The notes beneath the pieces are model-generated. The model saw nothing but the letters and a program-made list of their open reading frames with translations, was not told where the DNA came from and did not search any database. Below, piece after piece: positions 1 through 7,984 of a stretch of DNA of 64,000 nt. The translations under genes were made by a program, and so were the position numbers. Each line of letters begins with the position of its first letter. Position 1 is the stretch's first letter. This DNA comes from Sphingopyxis sp. H050 (GTDB taxonomy: Bacteria; Pseudomonadota; Alphaproteobacteria; Sphingomonadales; Sphingomonadaceae), in assembly GCF_001468265.1 (NCBI RefSeq), contig NZ_LNRZ01000006.1:202501-266500 (forward strand), in the 5' to 3' direction.

Positions 1-287
1 GTCATCTGCGACAGCGCCGCGATCACTGCCATGCGCGAGTCACAGGTGACCGGCGACTTGGTCATCACTTCGTCGAGAGTGCGGTCGAGCGCTTCGGGGC
101 CATAGGAAGACATCAGCCGGACGAGATCGCGCTCGGAGAAAATGCCGACGATCGCATCGCCCTCGACGACCGGGACCGCGCCGATGCGATGCTGCGCCAG
201 CAAGTCGATCACCGCCCGCACCGTATCCGCCGGCCGCGCCGAAACCACCGCGCCTGTGCGCCCGTGAAGAATCGCTCCGATCGTCAT
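1..287 (-). CDS. CBS-domain protein, C-terminus cut off by window edge
   Basis: The visible 95 residues start at ATG 287 and read as a pair of CBS motifs. The first carries VVSARPADTVRAVIDLL and IGAVPVVEGDAIVGIFSERD, and the second begins at DEVMTKSPVTCDS. CBS pairs usually bind adenosine nucleotides and regulate a partner; small stand-alone CBS proteins of about 140 residues are common in alphaproteobacteria. The last part lies before base 1, so no stop is seen. The gene is divergent from the small membrane-protein gene at 402. No attached enzymatic domain is visible, so the target is unknown. Confidence 0.85.
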   Translation of the reverse strand, partial: MTIGAILHGRTGAVVSARPADTVRAVIDLLAQHRIGAVPVVEGDAIVGIFSERDLVRLMSSYGPEALDRTLDEVMTKSPVTCDSRMAVIAALSQM

Positions 288-401
288 GGTGCCGCTCCCT
301 TCGTCTTATCCGTTGCCCGCGAAGCCTATCATGATTCGCCGCGAAGCCAAATGCGCGGCCTTTCGGCTTGGCCTTATGGAAGGCATGGTTCATGAAGTCG
401 C

Positions 402-710
402 ATGGTCAAACGCTCGCCTCTCGACAATCGCGCCACGTCGGATGTCGCCTGGGCCCGCTATCGCCGCCTGATGCGCGGCATGGCGCTCGTCTCGGCGGGC
501 GCCGTGGTCCTGGCGCTCGGCTGGCTGCGCTATACGCTCGGCGACCAGCTCACCATCCATATGATCATCGCGACCGCCGCGGGCGTCGGCCTGTCGGTCA
601 TGCTCGGCGCGGCGCTGATGGGTCTCGTCTTCCTGTCGAGCGGCAGCGGCCATGACGAAGCGATCGAAGACCCGTTCGAGGACGATCCGGACATGAAGAA
701 TGAGCGATAA
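402..710 (+). CDS. Small two-helix membrane protein, unknown function
   Basis: This 102-residue protein has a basic N-terminus (about residues 1-25), two hydrophobic segments (about 27-45 and 52-78) and a short acidic tail with DEAIEDPFEDDPD. Both ends are therefore predicted to face the cytoplasm. I do not recognise a named family with certainty. Its last 11 bases overlap the start of the thioesterase gene at 700, so the two are probably co-transcribed and translationally coupled. The ribosome-binding site before ATG 402 is weak, but the overlap and coding character support a real gene. Confidence 0.75.
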   Translation: MVKRSPLDNRATSDVAWARYRRLMRGMALVSAGAVVLALGWLRYTLGDQLTIHMIIATAAGVGLSVMLGAALMGLVFLSSGSGHDEAIEDPFEDDPDMKNER

Positions 711-1086
711 GCCCGACTGCCCGCGCGACCCGATCCTGCGCGTCGTCCCGCGTCCCGCCGACATCAACGCCAACGGCCATATCTTCGGCGGCTGGGTGCT
801 GAGCCAGATGGACATCGCCGGCGGCATCGTCGCCGGACGCGAAGCGCAAGGCGCGGTCGCGACCGTCGCGATCGAGACGATGGAGTTCATCGCGCCGATC
901 CTGCTGCGCGACATCATTTCGGTTTACGCCCATATCGAACGCCGCGGGCGCACCTCGCTCGCGATCCGGCTCGAGGTCATCGCGACGCGCGACGGCGGGC
1001 GCACCGAAGAGAAAGTGACCGAAGGCGTCTTCACCTTCGTGGCGCTCGACGAAAACCACCGCCCGCGGCCGCTGCCGTCGGAATGA
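700..1086 (+). CDS. Acyl-CoA thioesterase, YciA-like hotdog fold
   Basis: This 128-residue protein is a single hotdog domain that hydrolyses acyl-CoA to free acid and CoA in the cytoplasm. The diagnostic block is at residues 25-38, NGHIFGGWVLSQMD, which contains the helix and catalytic aspartate of the YciA/BFIT group. It is followed by the strands TVAIETMEFIAPI and DIISVYAHIERRGRTSLAI. The length matches family members (about 130). It overlaps the upstream membrane-protein gene by 11 bp. Chain-length preference cannot be read from sequence. Confidence 0.9.
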   Translation: MSDKPDCPRDPILRVVPRPADINANGHIFGGWVLSQMDIAGGIVAGREAQGAVATVAIETMEFIAPILLRDIISVYAHIERRGRTSLAIRLEVIATRDGGRTEEKVTEGVFTFVALDENHRPRPLPSE

Positions 1087-1108
1087 CGATCATAAGGCGG
1101 GGGGCCGC

Positions 1109-2809
1109 CTATTCGTCCGGCCCTTCCCAATCGTCCTGATTGTCGGCGCCGATGCGCGCCACCTCGCGGACGCGATAGTCGATCGAGCGCTTGCCCTCCG
1201 CGGGCACGACCACCGACCAGATGCGCTTGCCGTCGCGCTCCTTCACCGGCTTGCTGAGCTTGTCGATCGCATAATCGCTATCGTTGGCAAAGCTGACCTC
1301 GACCGGCTCGGCGACCTGGCCGTCATTCTCGATCGTCATCCGGTAGCGCGCCCAGCCTTCGCCCGCATCGAGTTCCTCGCGATCCGAGCTCAGATAGCGA
1401 TCGTTCGACTCGGGCAGGTCGAAATCGACCAGTTCGCCGACCGCCTTGTCCTTCACCTTGGTCTCGGCCGCGAGCATCCGCTCGCCGCCGCGCGCCTGGA
1501 AGAAGGTGACTTGTCCGCCGGGCAACGGCTCGTCCAGCACTCCGCCCTTCTTGTTGTCGATTCGCAGCACCGATTTTTCCGAGCCATAATCGTCGCCGCT
1601 CACCTCCAGGATATAGAGCAGCTGCGCTGCGACCGCCGGCTTTTCGAGGAAGGCGATCTGCTTGCGGCTTTGCGCGCCCAGCGTCGTCGGCTGCGGGACG
1701 CGGTAGAGCTTGTAGTCGCCGATGTCCTCGCGCGGCGCGATGCGGCTGCCGGTGACGACGATCGAATCGCACCCATCCTCTTCGTCGCCGCATCCCCCGC
1801 CGCCGCCGAAGAAACCGATGCTGAAGCCATCGGCATAGGCCGGATATTCGGTCGGCAATGACGCCGGCCCGAACTGGCGTCCGCCATAGGTGCCGGCGCC
1901 GGTACTGCCGCGCGGCCAGCAATCGAACCAGACTTCGATATTGTCGGGGTGCCAAGGGTCCTCGCGCGCTTCCTGCTCGCGGCGATCCTCCGCGTCCCAC
2001 GCATCCTCGTCGTCGGCCGCCGGCGCCTGCCGGAAGAAAGCTATGCGTCCGGCGATCACCGCCATGTCGGCCTTTTCGAAACTGGTCGCATCGCCGCTGG
2101 CGACGGTCAGCCAAGCGAAGAGGTCGACCGAATCGGCGTCGCCGGCGACGTCGCCGACATAGTTCGACTGCCAGTCGAAATTGGTCGCAAGATAGGTGAG
2201 CTCCAGCGTCGTGCGCCCGCCCGGCTGATCGCCGAGCGTCATCGACAGCGTCGGCACCGGGTTCAGGCCCGCGGGGACCGCCTCATACAGCATCGTCTGC
2301 GGCAGGCCGCTGCATTGCACCGCCTCGAACCCACCCTTGCGCTCGACGATCAGCGCCTCGGGTCCCGATCGGATGCGCACGGACTCGAAACTCGGCTTGC
2401 CTGTCGCCGGATCGGTGGTGCGCAGCAGCACGCGCTGGCCGGTGAAGGCGTCGATCAGCCCGCGCTGTGACAGCAGGCGGCGGTCGAAATTCTTCTCGCG
2501 CGGCCGCCCCTTGGGTCCGCGCAGCAGGGCGCTTTCGGGAAGGATGCTGCTCGACACCCCCTCGAAGCGAATCGTCACCGGCCCCGGAGGCAGGTCGACG
2601 CTGCGCGTTTCGCGGATCAGCGCGAAGCCGCCGAGCCCGTCGTCATTATCGGGCGCGGGCAGCGCGCTGTCGGTGTCGCGCGCCGGATCGCGGTACAGGC
2701 TGATGGCGACATGGTCGGGCTTGGGCGAAGCGACGACCGGCGGATCGGCCGCGCGGGCCGATCCGGCCGCAGCCAGAAACACCAGCAGGGCGAGCGCCGC
2801 GCGCCGCAT
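1109..2809 (-). CDS. Secreted DUF4139-type protein with a TonB-box-like motif
   Basis: The 566-residue product begins with a clear Sec signal peptide (ALALLVFLAAAGSARA, cut near residue 20). The mature chain has the DUF4139/mucoidy-inhibitor layout: an N-terminal strand domain with LPPGPVTIRFEGVSSSI, a middle segment LTYLATNFDWQSNY, and a C-terminal domain where residues alternate in strands near the end. It starts 3 bp after its paralogue at 2813-4294, so the pair is an operon. Around residues 320-356 there is a Gly-rich, Cys/Asp-rich insert followed by SIVVTGSRI, a motif typical of TonB-dependent receptors in sphingomonads. The biochemical role is unknown; a periplasmic or envelope role is inferred from the signal peptide. 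Confidence 0.85.
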   Translation of the reverse strand: MRRAALALLVFLAAAGSARAADPPVVASPKPDHVAISLYRDPARDTDSALPAPDNDDGLGGFALIRETRSVDLPPGPVTIRFEGVSSSILPESALLRGPKGRPREKNFDRRLLSQRGLIDAFTGQRVLLRTTDPATGKPSFESVRIRSGPEALIVERKGGFEAVQCSGLPQTMLYEAVPAGLNPVPTLSMTLGDQPGGRTTLELTYLATNFDWQSNYVGDVAGDADSVDLFAWLTVASGDATSFEKADMAVIAGRIAFFRQAPAADDEDAWDAEDRREQEAREDPWHPDNIEVWFDCWPRGSTGAGTYGGRQFGPASLPTEYPAYADGFSIGFFGGGGGCGDEEDGCDSIVVTGSRIAPREDIGDYKLYRVPQPTTLGAQSRKQIAFLEKPAVAAQLLYILEVSGDDYGSEKSVLRIDNKKGGVLDEPLPGGQVTFFQARGGERMLAAETKVKDKAVGELVDFDLPESNDRYLSSDREELDAGEGWARYRMTIENDGQVAEPVEVSFANDSDYAIDKLSKPVKERDGKRIWSVVVPAEGKRSIDYRVREVARIGADNQDDWEGPDE

Positions 2810-2812
2810 CGC

Positions 2813-4294
2813 TCAGTTCAGCGTGTCAAACTGGACGGTCAGCTCGGTGCGCCCGTTCGCGGGCACCGTCACCATCCACTTCCGCTGCTCCCAGAGCAGG
2901 CTCGGTTCGGCGGTTATGCTTTCAGCCGAAACGCGCGTGTCATTATTATAGGTGTTGAGCCCGTTCTGCGTGAATTCGATCGTCACCGGCTGCGGGCGCG
3001 CGTTGGTGAAGATATATTTCATGTGCGTGCGCCAAAAATTGCGCTTCACGTCGACCTCGTAGGTTGTCGTCACCCCATCCTTGCGAATGCGATACTGGCT
3101 CGTCCGCGTCCATTCTTCCTCGGTCAGCTTTTCCCGCTTCTCGAGGATCGGCTGATATTTGACGTCGAAGGCGCGCCCGGTCGCGAGCGACAGCGTCGAA
3201 CCTGCGGGAGTATGGCTGATATAGGATTCGCCGACGAACTGTGCCTGCCCGCGCGCGTCCTTCACATAGAGCCGCACCGATCCCGCGGGCATCGCGTCGC
3301 CCACCCCGCCCTTTCCGGTGGAGAAGCGATAGGTCGAGAGCGCGCTCTGCGCTTGCTCGAGCGAGCCGAAGCGATCATGCGACGCCGAATAGCCGCGCGT
3401 CGCGGGCACCGCCATCGCGTCGAGGAAGGCGATCTGCTTCTGCTGCGCGCTCGCGATCGTCGTGCGGTCGGCGATCGGATAAGCGAACATGTCGGCGAGC
3501 GCCTCGGCCTTCGCCTTCTCGGTCCCGGCGCTGGTCAGCGCGGCAGGCTCGCCGTCGTCGCCGCGGCGGCTGCGCCGCACCCCGATCTCGCTGCTCGCCA
3601 CGAGCAGCAGTTTCGCATTCGCAAATCCCGTGCCGCTGTTGTTCTTCAGCGTCACCCAGCCCTGCAGGTCCATCGCCTTCGCGGCCTCGTCGTAGAGCGC
3701 GACATAGTCGGCGCGCCAGCTGAGCCCCTCGGACAGATAACGGAGCGTGAGCGGCCGCGCGCCCGCCGCCTTGGAATCGACCATCACCGACAGCGTCGGG
3801 CGGGCGCGCAGATTGGCCGGGATGCCGTCGAAGATCACGCGCACCGGCAGATTGTCGTCGCGCAATATCTCGATCCGGCCGCCGACGTCGAGAACGACGC
3901 CGCCGTTGACCGCCAGCACCTTCGCGCGCTCGCGCGTTTCGGCGCCGGTCGACGGGTTGGTGCGGATCAGCGTGATCTCCTGCCCCACCGCCTTCTGCAT
4001 CATCGCTGTCGGCGACAGCAGGTCGAAATCGAAATTCTGCTCGACGATCTCGAAATTGCTGCCGGTCAGGCTGACCGTCTCGGGCCGGATGCGGCTCGAC
4101 ACGTCGGGAAATTCGACCCGCGATTCGCCGGCCGGGAGCGTCACCAGCCGCGTGTCGGTGACGAGCGCAAGCTCGCCCGAATAAACGGTGACCGCGACAT
4201 CGCCCTGCGCATTGCCGACCAGGTCGGCCTGCGCCATCGCCGGGCCGGTCGCCGATCCGGCCAAGAGCACGCAAGCCATTGCCAAAGCGCGCAT
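2813..4294 (-). CDS. Secreted DUF4139-type protein (paralogue)
   Basis: This 493-residue protein has a signal peptide (MRALAMACVLLAGSATGPAMA) and DUF4139 features throughout: LPAGESRVEFPDVSSRI near the N-terminus, LRYLSEGLSWRADYVALYD in the middle and FTQNGLNTYNNDTRVS near the end. I chose ATG 4294 because GGGGAGGTG lies just upstream; a GTG at 4300 would sit inside that ribosome-binding site. It is the first gene of a two-gene leftward operon with 1109-2809. The two are diverged paralogues, not a recent duplication. The family has no settled biochemical function. Confidence 0.85.
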   Translation of the reverse strand: MRALAMACVLLAGSATGPAMAQADLVGNAQGDVAVTVYSGELALVTDTRLVTLPAGESRVEFPDVSSRIRPETVSLTGSNFEIVEQNFDFDLLSPTAMMQKAVGQEITLIRTNPSTGAETRERAKVLAVNGGVVLDVGGRIEILRDDNLPVRVIFDGIPANLRARPTLSVMVDSKAAGARPLTLRYLSEGLSWRADYVALYDEAAKAMDLQGWVTLKNNSGTGFANAKLLLVASSEIGVRRSRRGDDGEPAALTSAGTEKAKAEALADMFAYPIADRTTIASAQQKQIAFLDAMAVPATRGYSASHDRFGSLEQAQSALSTYRFSTGKGGVGDAMPAGSVRLYVKDARGQAQFVGESYISHTPAGSTLSLATGRAFDVKYQPILEKREKLTEEEWTRTSQYRIRKDGVTTTYEVDVKRNFWRTHMKYIFTNARPQPVTIEFTQNGLNTYNNDTRVSAESITAEPSLLWEQRKWMVTVPANGRTELTVQFDTLN

Positions 4295-4381
4295 AATCAC
4301 CTCCCCGCACGATGTCGTGCGAAGAGGCTATGTTATGTCGAATCCAAAGGCCAGCCGAAATCGGCGAGCGATCGAACGGCC

Positions 4382-5242
4382 TTATTCGGCCGCTTCGACC
4401 CCCGAACCGCGCGGGGCGAGCGTGCGGCGGGTGCGGCGCGCCTTGGGCGCGGGCGCTTCGTCGGCGTCGCCCTCGGCTGCTTCGGGCTCGGCCGGACGAC
4501 CGATGGCCGGCGGCAGCACCGCGGTGTCGATGCCAGCATTGCCGCCATCTTCGTTCACATCGGCCTCGGGGCGGGCGCGGCGCGGACCGCGGCGATTCGT
4601 GCGCGGAGCGGGCGCTTCCTGTGCGGATTCGACCTCGTCCCCATGGCCTTCATCGGCGTTGGCGACGGGGCCGCGATCGTCCTCGCGGTCGCGGCGATTG
4701 CCCCGCTCGCGCTGCTGGCGGTTGCCGCGATTGTCGTCGTCGCGGCGCTCGTTACCGCCGCGCTCGCGGCCCTCACGGCCTTCGCGATTGCCGTTTTCAC
4801 GATTGCCATTGTCACGACCTTCGTCGCGGCTCTCGGTGTCGGCGTCGGTGTCGCTTTCAAAGCCGCTGTCGTCATGGCCGTCGAAATCCTCGACGCCGCG
4901 GATCTCGCGGCTGCGGTCGTAGCTGCGCTCCTGTCCGTTCGCGGCGGCCTTTTCTTCCTGCCGGGCGCGGAAATCGCTCACGACGCGGAAATAATGGTCG
5001 GCGAACTGGAGATAATATTCGGTCTGGACCCGGTCGCCCGCAAGCTGCGCGTCGCGCGCAAGGTTGCGGTATTTCTCGATCATCTGGGCCGCGTTGCCGC
5101 GGGCTCGGCTGTCGATGCGGTTGGCCTGGTCGACACCGCCGCGTCCGCCACCGGACTGCGAGCGATTGCTGTTATTGTTGTTGTTATTGTTGCGGCCGCG
5201 ACGGCGACCGCTCTGTCGGTTGTTCATGTTCAACTGAGACAT
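4382..5242 (-). CDS. DUF4167 protein, probable RNA-binding
   Basis: The 286-residue protein has the DUF4167 signature in its first 100 residues: a basic Arg/Asn stretch (SGRRRGRN, then seven Asn in a row), then ARGNAAQMIEKYRNLARDA and an YYLQFADHYFRVV segment. The remainder is a low-complexity, highly charged tail rich in Arg, Glu and Asn, probably disordered. The family lies downstream of prmC and prfA in many alphaproteobacteria, as here. Basic low-complexity composition suggests RNA or ribosome contact, but that is inference. The Asn run is coded by AAC/AAT triplets near 5163-5190, a possible slippage tract. ATG 5227 is an alternative start. Confidence 0.88.
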   Translation of the reverse strand: MSQLNMNNRQSGRRRGRNNNNNNNSNRSQSGGGRGGVDQANRIDSRARGNAAQMIEKYRNLARDAQLAGDRVQTEYYLQFADHYFRVVSDFRARQEEKAAANGQERSYDRSREIRGVEDFDGHDDSGFESDTDADTESRDEGRDNGNRENGNREGREGRERGGNERRDDDNRGNRQQRERGNRRDREDDRGPVANADEGHGDEVESAQEAPAPRTNRRGPRRARPEADVNEDGGNAGIDTAVLPPAIGRPAEPEAAEGDADEAPAPKARRTRRTLAPRGSGVEAAE

Positions 5243-5473
5243 CCTGATAAGCTAATAAGCTACGCCAACCCCATTTTGGCCGACCGCGATATGCGCGTCG
5301 CGCCCGCGCTTTGTGCGCGGTTCCCGTTACCGCCTGCGCCGGACCCATGGTCCGCACCAGCCTTGTAAGTGGGAAGCAGACCGGCCGGACCAATGAAGGT
5401 AACCGTGCCGGGTCTGTGAGCCGCCCCTACCGTGCTTTCGGGCGGAAACCAAGCAAATTCTTGCACGAGCCGG

Positions 5474-6298
5474 TCAGGCGCAGGTCAGCAAAAGCGCCCT
5501 GTCGCGGCCGCCGAGGTCCCGCTTGCAGATCACGGCAAAGCCCGCCGCTTCGGCGAGCTGCGATACCGATATGCGTTGCCGGTGCCCGATTTCAAGGATC
5601 GCGATCCCGCCGGGCGCCAATAATCGGCCCAGATCGGGGATGATCCGGCGATAGTCGCGCAGCCCGTCGGCGCCCGCGAACAGCGCCCCGGCAGGCTCAA
5701 AATCGGCGACGTCGGGCATCAGCGCCTCGCTGTCGGCGATATAGGGCGGGTTGCAAAGAATGAGGTCGAACGGCCCGTCGACGCCGTCGGCCCAGTCGCC
5801 GGTTCGGAATGCGGTGCGCTCGGTCAGATCCAGCACCTCGGCATTCGCGCGCGCCAAGGCCAGCGCTGCCTCGCTCGCATCGACGCCAAGCCCGGTCGCG
5901 GCGGGCCATTCGGCCAGCGCCGCGAGGAGCAGCGTCCCCGGCCCGGTGCCGAGGTCGAGCACCCGCCGCGGGCCGGACTCGCCGAAATGCTGAACCGCCG
6001 CTTCGATCAGCGTCTCGCTGTCGGGACGCGGGATCAGCACGCCGGGGCCGACCCGCAGCCGGATCGTCCAGAAATCGCGATAGCCGACGATATAGGCGAG
6101 CGGTTCGTGCGCACGCCGCCGCTCAATCAAGGCGTCGAACATGTCGGGAACCGCGTAGCGCGCCGGATCGAGCAGCAAAACCTGCCGTTCGACGCCCAAG
6201 GCGTGCGCCAGCAGCAATTCGGCGTCGAGCCGCGGCGTGTCGGAGACGCCAGCCAGCCGCTGCGCCGCATCGCGCAGTGCCTGAGCCACGTCACACAC
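5474..6298 (-). CDS. prmC: PrmC, release factor glutamine N5-methyltransferase
   Basis: PrmC transfers a methyl group from S-adenosylmethionine to the glutamine of the GGQ motif in RF1 and RF2. The 274-residue protein has the N-terminal helical domain, the linker LIPRPDSETL (88-97), the SAM-binding LDLGTGPG (114-121) and the catalytic NPPY (183-186). The open frame extends further upstream to 6334, but that extension is a dispersed repeat. GTG 6298 is preceded by GGAA at good spacing and gives a normal family length; GTG 6289 is an alternative. Its substrate gene prfA lies immediately upstream, the usual arrangement. Confidence 0.95.
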   Translation of the reverse strand: MCDVAQALRDAAQRLAGVSDTPRLDAELLLAHALGVERQVLLLDPARYAVPDMFDALIERRRAHEPLAYIVGYRDFWTIRLRVGPGVLIPRPDSETLIEAAVQHFGESGPRRVLDLGTGPGTLLLAALAEWPAATGLGVDASEAALALARANAEVLDLTERTAFRTGDWADGVDGPFDLILCNPPYIADSEALMPDVADFEPAGALFAGADGLRDYRRIIPDLGRLLAPGGIAILEIGHRQRISVSQLAEAAGFAVICKRDLGGRDRALLLTCA

Positions 6299-6440
6299 GT
6301 AAAATTCCGTTCGTGCCGAGCGAAGTCGAGACACCCATCAACCGCGCTCTACGTCGAGAGGCATCTCGCGCCGTAGGTTTATCCTGAGCGCCCGCAGAGC
6401 AGTCGAAGGGCTCGCTGCGAACGGATTGGGGAACGCGCAG
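6299..6440. repeat. Dispersed repeat modules between prfA and prmC
   Basis: This gap has the module ttcgtgccgagcgaagtcga (6312-6331) and a second module with tttatcctgagcgccc and gcagtcgaaggg around 6378-6410. The second module recurs at about 18760-18790 between the thioesterase and P450 genes. Such pieces read through in frame and inflate neighbouring reading frames. I see no gene here. Confidence 0.6.
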
Positions 6441-6450
6441 GGGCGCTAGT

Positions 6451-7518
6451 CTATTCACCCAGCCCCGCCAGCCGCTGCGCCTGATCCTCGGCAATTAGCG
6501 CGTCGATCAGTTCGTCCATCTGTCCCTCGATAATCTCCGGCAGGCGGTGGAGGGTCAGGTTGATGCGATGGTCGGTCACGCGCCCCTGCGGGAAATTATA
6601 GGTGCGGATGCGTTCGGAGCGGTCGCCCGAGCCGACCATCGACTTGCGCGCCGACGCCTCGGCGCTGTGGATCTTCTCGCGCTCCAGATCATAGAGCCGC
6701 GCCCGCAGCACCTGCATCGCCTTGGCGCGGTTCTTGTGCTGACTGCGCTGATCCTGCTGGATCACGACGAGCCCGGTGGGCAAGTGCGTGATGCGGATCG
6801 CCGAGTCGGTGGTGTTGACGTGCTGGCCGCCCGCGCCCGATGCGCGATAGATGTCGATTTTCAGGTCGTTGTCGTTGATCGCGACATCGACCTCCTCGGC
6901 CTCGGGCAGCACCGCGACGGTCGCCGCGCTGGTGTGGATGCGCCCTTGGCTTTCGGTCGCGGGGACGCGCTGGACGCGGTGGACGCCGCTTTCGAACTTC
7001 AGTTTGGCGAACACGCCCTGCCCGCTGACCGACGCGACGACTTCCTTGTAGCCGCCGACCTCGGTCTCGTTCGCCGAAATGACCTCGACCTTCCAGCCCT
7101 GCGTATCGGCGTAGCGGCTGTACATGCGCAGCAGGTCGCCCGCGAACAGCGCCGCCTCGTCGCCGCCGGTCCCGGCGCGAATTTCCAGCATCGCGGCGCG
7201 TTCGTCCGCGACGTCCTTGGGCAGCAGTTTGATCGCCAGATCATGCTCGGCGGCGGGCAGCGCCGCCTCGACCGCGGCGATTTCCTCGGCCGCCATCGCC
7301 TTCATCTCGGGATCGGCGAGCATTTCGGTCAGCGACACCAGTTCGGCCCTAAGCCGCGTCACTTCGCTCGCAGCCTTGGCGACGGGCTCAAGTTCGGCAA
7401 ACTCCTTCGACGCCGCAACGAAGTCGGCCGGCGCCATATCGCCCGTCGCCATGCGCGCCTGCAGCGCCGCGTGGCGTTCGATGATGGCGTCGATCTGCTT
7501 TTCGGAAACGGAGGTCAT
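6451..7518 (-). CDS. prfA: Peptide chain release factor 1
   Basis: RF1 recognises UAA and UAG stop codons and triggers release of the nascent chain. The 355-residue protein shows the helical N-terminal domain, the [15 protein letters not shown] region at about 115-130, the anticodon-like tripeptide PAT (186-188) and the catalytic GGQ (230-232) in [16 protein letters not shown] 7518 was chosen: it has GGACA upstream, while the frame-opening codon at 7527 is a TTG. It sits upstream of prmC, whose product methylates the GGQ glutamine, with a repeat-filled gap between them. Confidence 0.97.
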   Translation of the reverse strand: MTSVSEKQIDAIIERHAALQARMATGDMAPADFVAASKEFAELEPVAKAASEVTRLRAELVSLTEMLADPEMKAMAAEEIAAVEAALPAAEHDLAIKLLPKDVADERAAMLEIRAGTGGDEAALFAGDLLRMYSRYADTQGWKVEVISANETEVGGYKEVVASVSGQGVFAKLKFESGVHRVQRVPATESQGRIHTSAATVAVLPEAEEVDVAINDNDLKIDIYRASGAGGQHVNTTDSAIRITHLPTGLVVIQQDQRSQHKNRAKAMQVLRARLYDLEREKIHSAEASARKSMVGSGDRSERIRTYNFPQGRVTDHRINLTLHRLPEIIEGQMDELIDALIAEDQAQRLAGLGE

Positions 7519-7540
7519 CTTGTCCAAAATGGTATAACTA

Positions 7541-7574
7541 CGTCATGCTGAACTTGTTTCAGCATCCATGGCGC
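7541..7574 (+). repeat. Copy 1 of a 34-bp repeat beside the GIY-YIG gene
   Basis: The sequence begins cgtcatgctgaacttg and ends cagcatccatggcgc. The same 33-34 bases recur in direct orientation at 7903-7936 and in diverged, inverted form at 7951-7984. It opens a false start (ATG 7545) 45 bases before the true start of the nuclease gene. Confidence 0.85.
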
Positions 7575-7589
7575 CGCATAGAGGCCAAC

Positions 7590-7913
7590 ATGCCGTCGCG
7601 GCAACCCTGCACCTATATTCTCGCCAGCCAAAAGCAGGGCATGCTCTATATCGGCGTCTCGTCCGACCTCGCCGCACGCATCTGGCAGCACCGATCGGGC
7701 GCCGCGCCGGGATTCACGACGCAATACCGCGTCTACCGGCTCATCCACGCCGAATTCTTCGACGATATGGCGGCCGCGATTGCGCGCGAAAAGCAACTCA
7801 AGCGTTGGCACCGGCCATGGAAGATCAATCTGATCGAGGCGAACAATCCCGACTGGGACGATTTGGCCGTGGAATGGGGAATTGCCGAACCACTCCAGAA
7901 GCCATCATGCTGA
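7590..7913 (+). CDS. GIY-YIG family nuclease, small single-domain type
   Basis: The 107-residue protein is a lone GIY-YIG nuclease domain. It has TYI (8-10) and LYIG (19-22) spaced as in the GIY-YIG core, the catalytic Arg30 in AARIWQHR, and Glu67 in AIAREKQLKRW. Stand-alone proteins of this size (UPF0213/YhbQ-like) cut DNA in the few cases studied; the substrate here is unknown. ATG 7590 follows GAGG at ideal spacing. The gene lies between two direct copies of a 34-bp repeat, and its last codons and TGA stop are inside the downstream copy. It is opposite in strand to its neighbours prfA and hisS, which suggests an inserted cassette. Confidence 0.9.
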   Translation: MPSRQPCTYILASQKQGMLYIGVSSDLAARIWQHRSGAAPGFTTQYRVYRLIHAEFFDDMAAAIAREKQLKRWHRPWKINLIEANNPDWDDLAVEWGIAEPLQKPSC

Positions 7914-7984
7914 ACTTGTTTCAGCATCCATGGCGCTACATCGAAACCTCGGCCCATGGACCCTGAAACAAGTTCAGGGTGACG
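7903..7984. repeat. Copies 2 and 3 of the repeat, inverted pair
   Basis: Copy 2 (7903-7936) is nearly identical to copy 1. Copy 3 (7951-7984) is its inverted relative, with ccatggaccctgaaacaag and ttcagggtgacg. The two can fold into a long hairpin between the convergent nuclease gene and hisS, so it may end transcription. Copy 2 supplies the stop of the nuclease gene, and copy 3 supplies the TGA stop of hisS at 7974-7976. Confidence 0.8.

Noticed and set aside
2711..5368. An 885-codon plus-strand frame over the DUF4139 and DUF4167 genes
   Set aside because: It runs antisense through two well-supported genes with signal peptides and ribosome-binding sites.
5474..6334. A longer PrmC starting at 6334
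   Set aside because: The added 12 residues are translated repeat sequence (SRLRSARTE); GTG 6298 has a ribosome-binding site.
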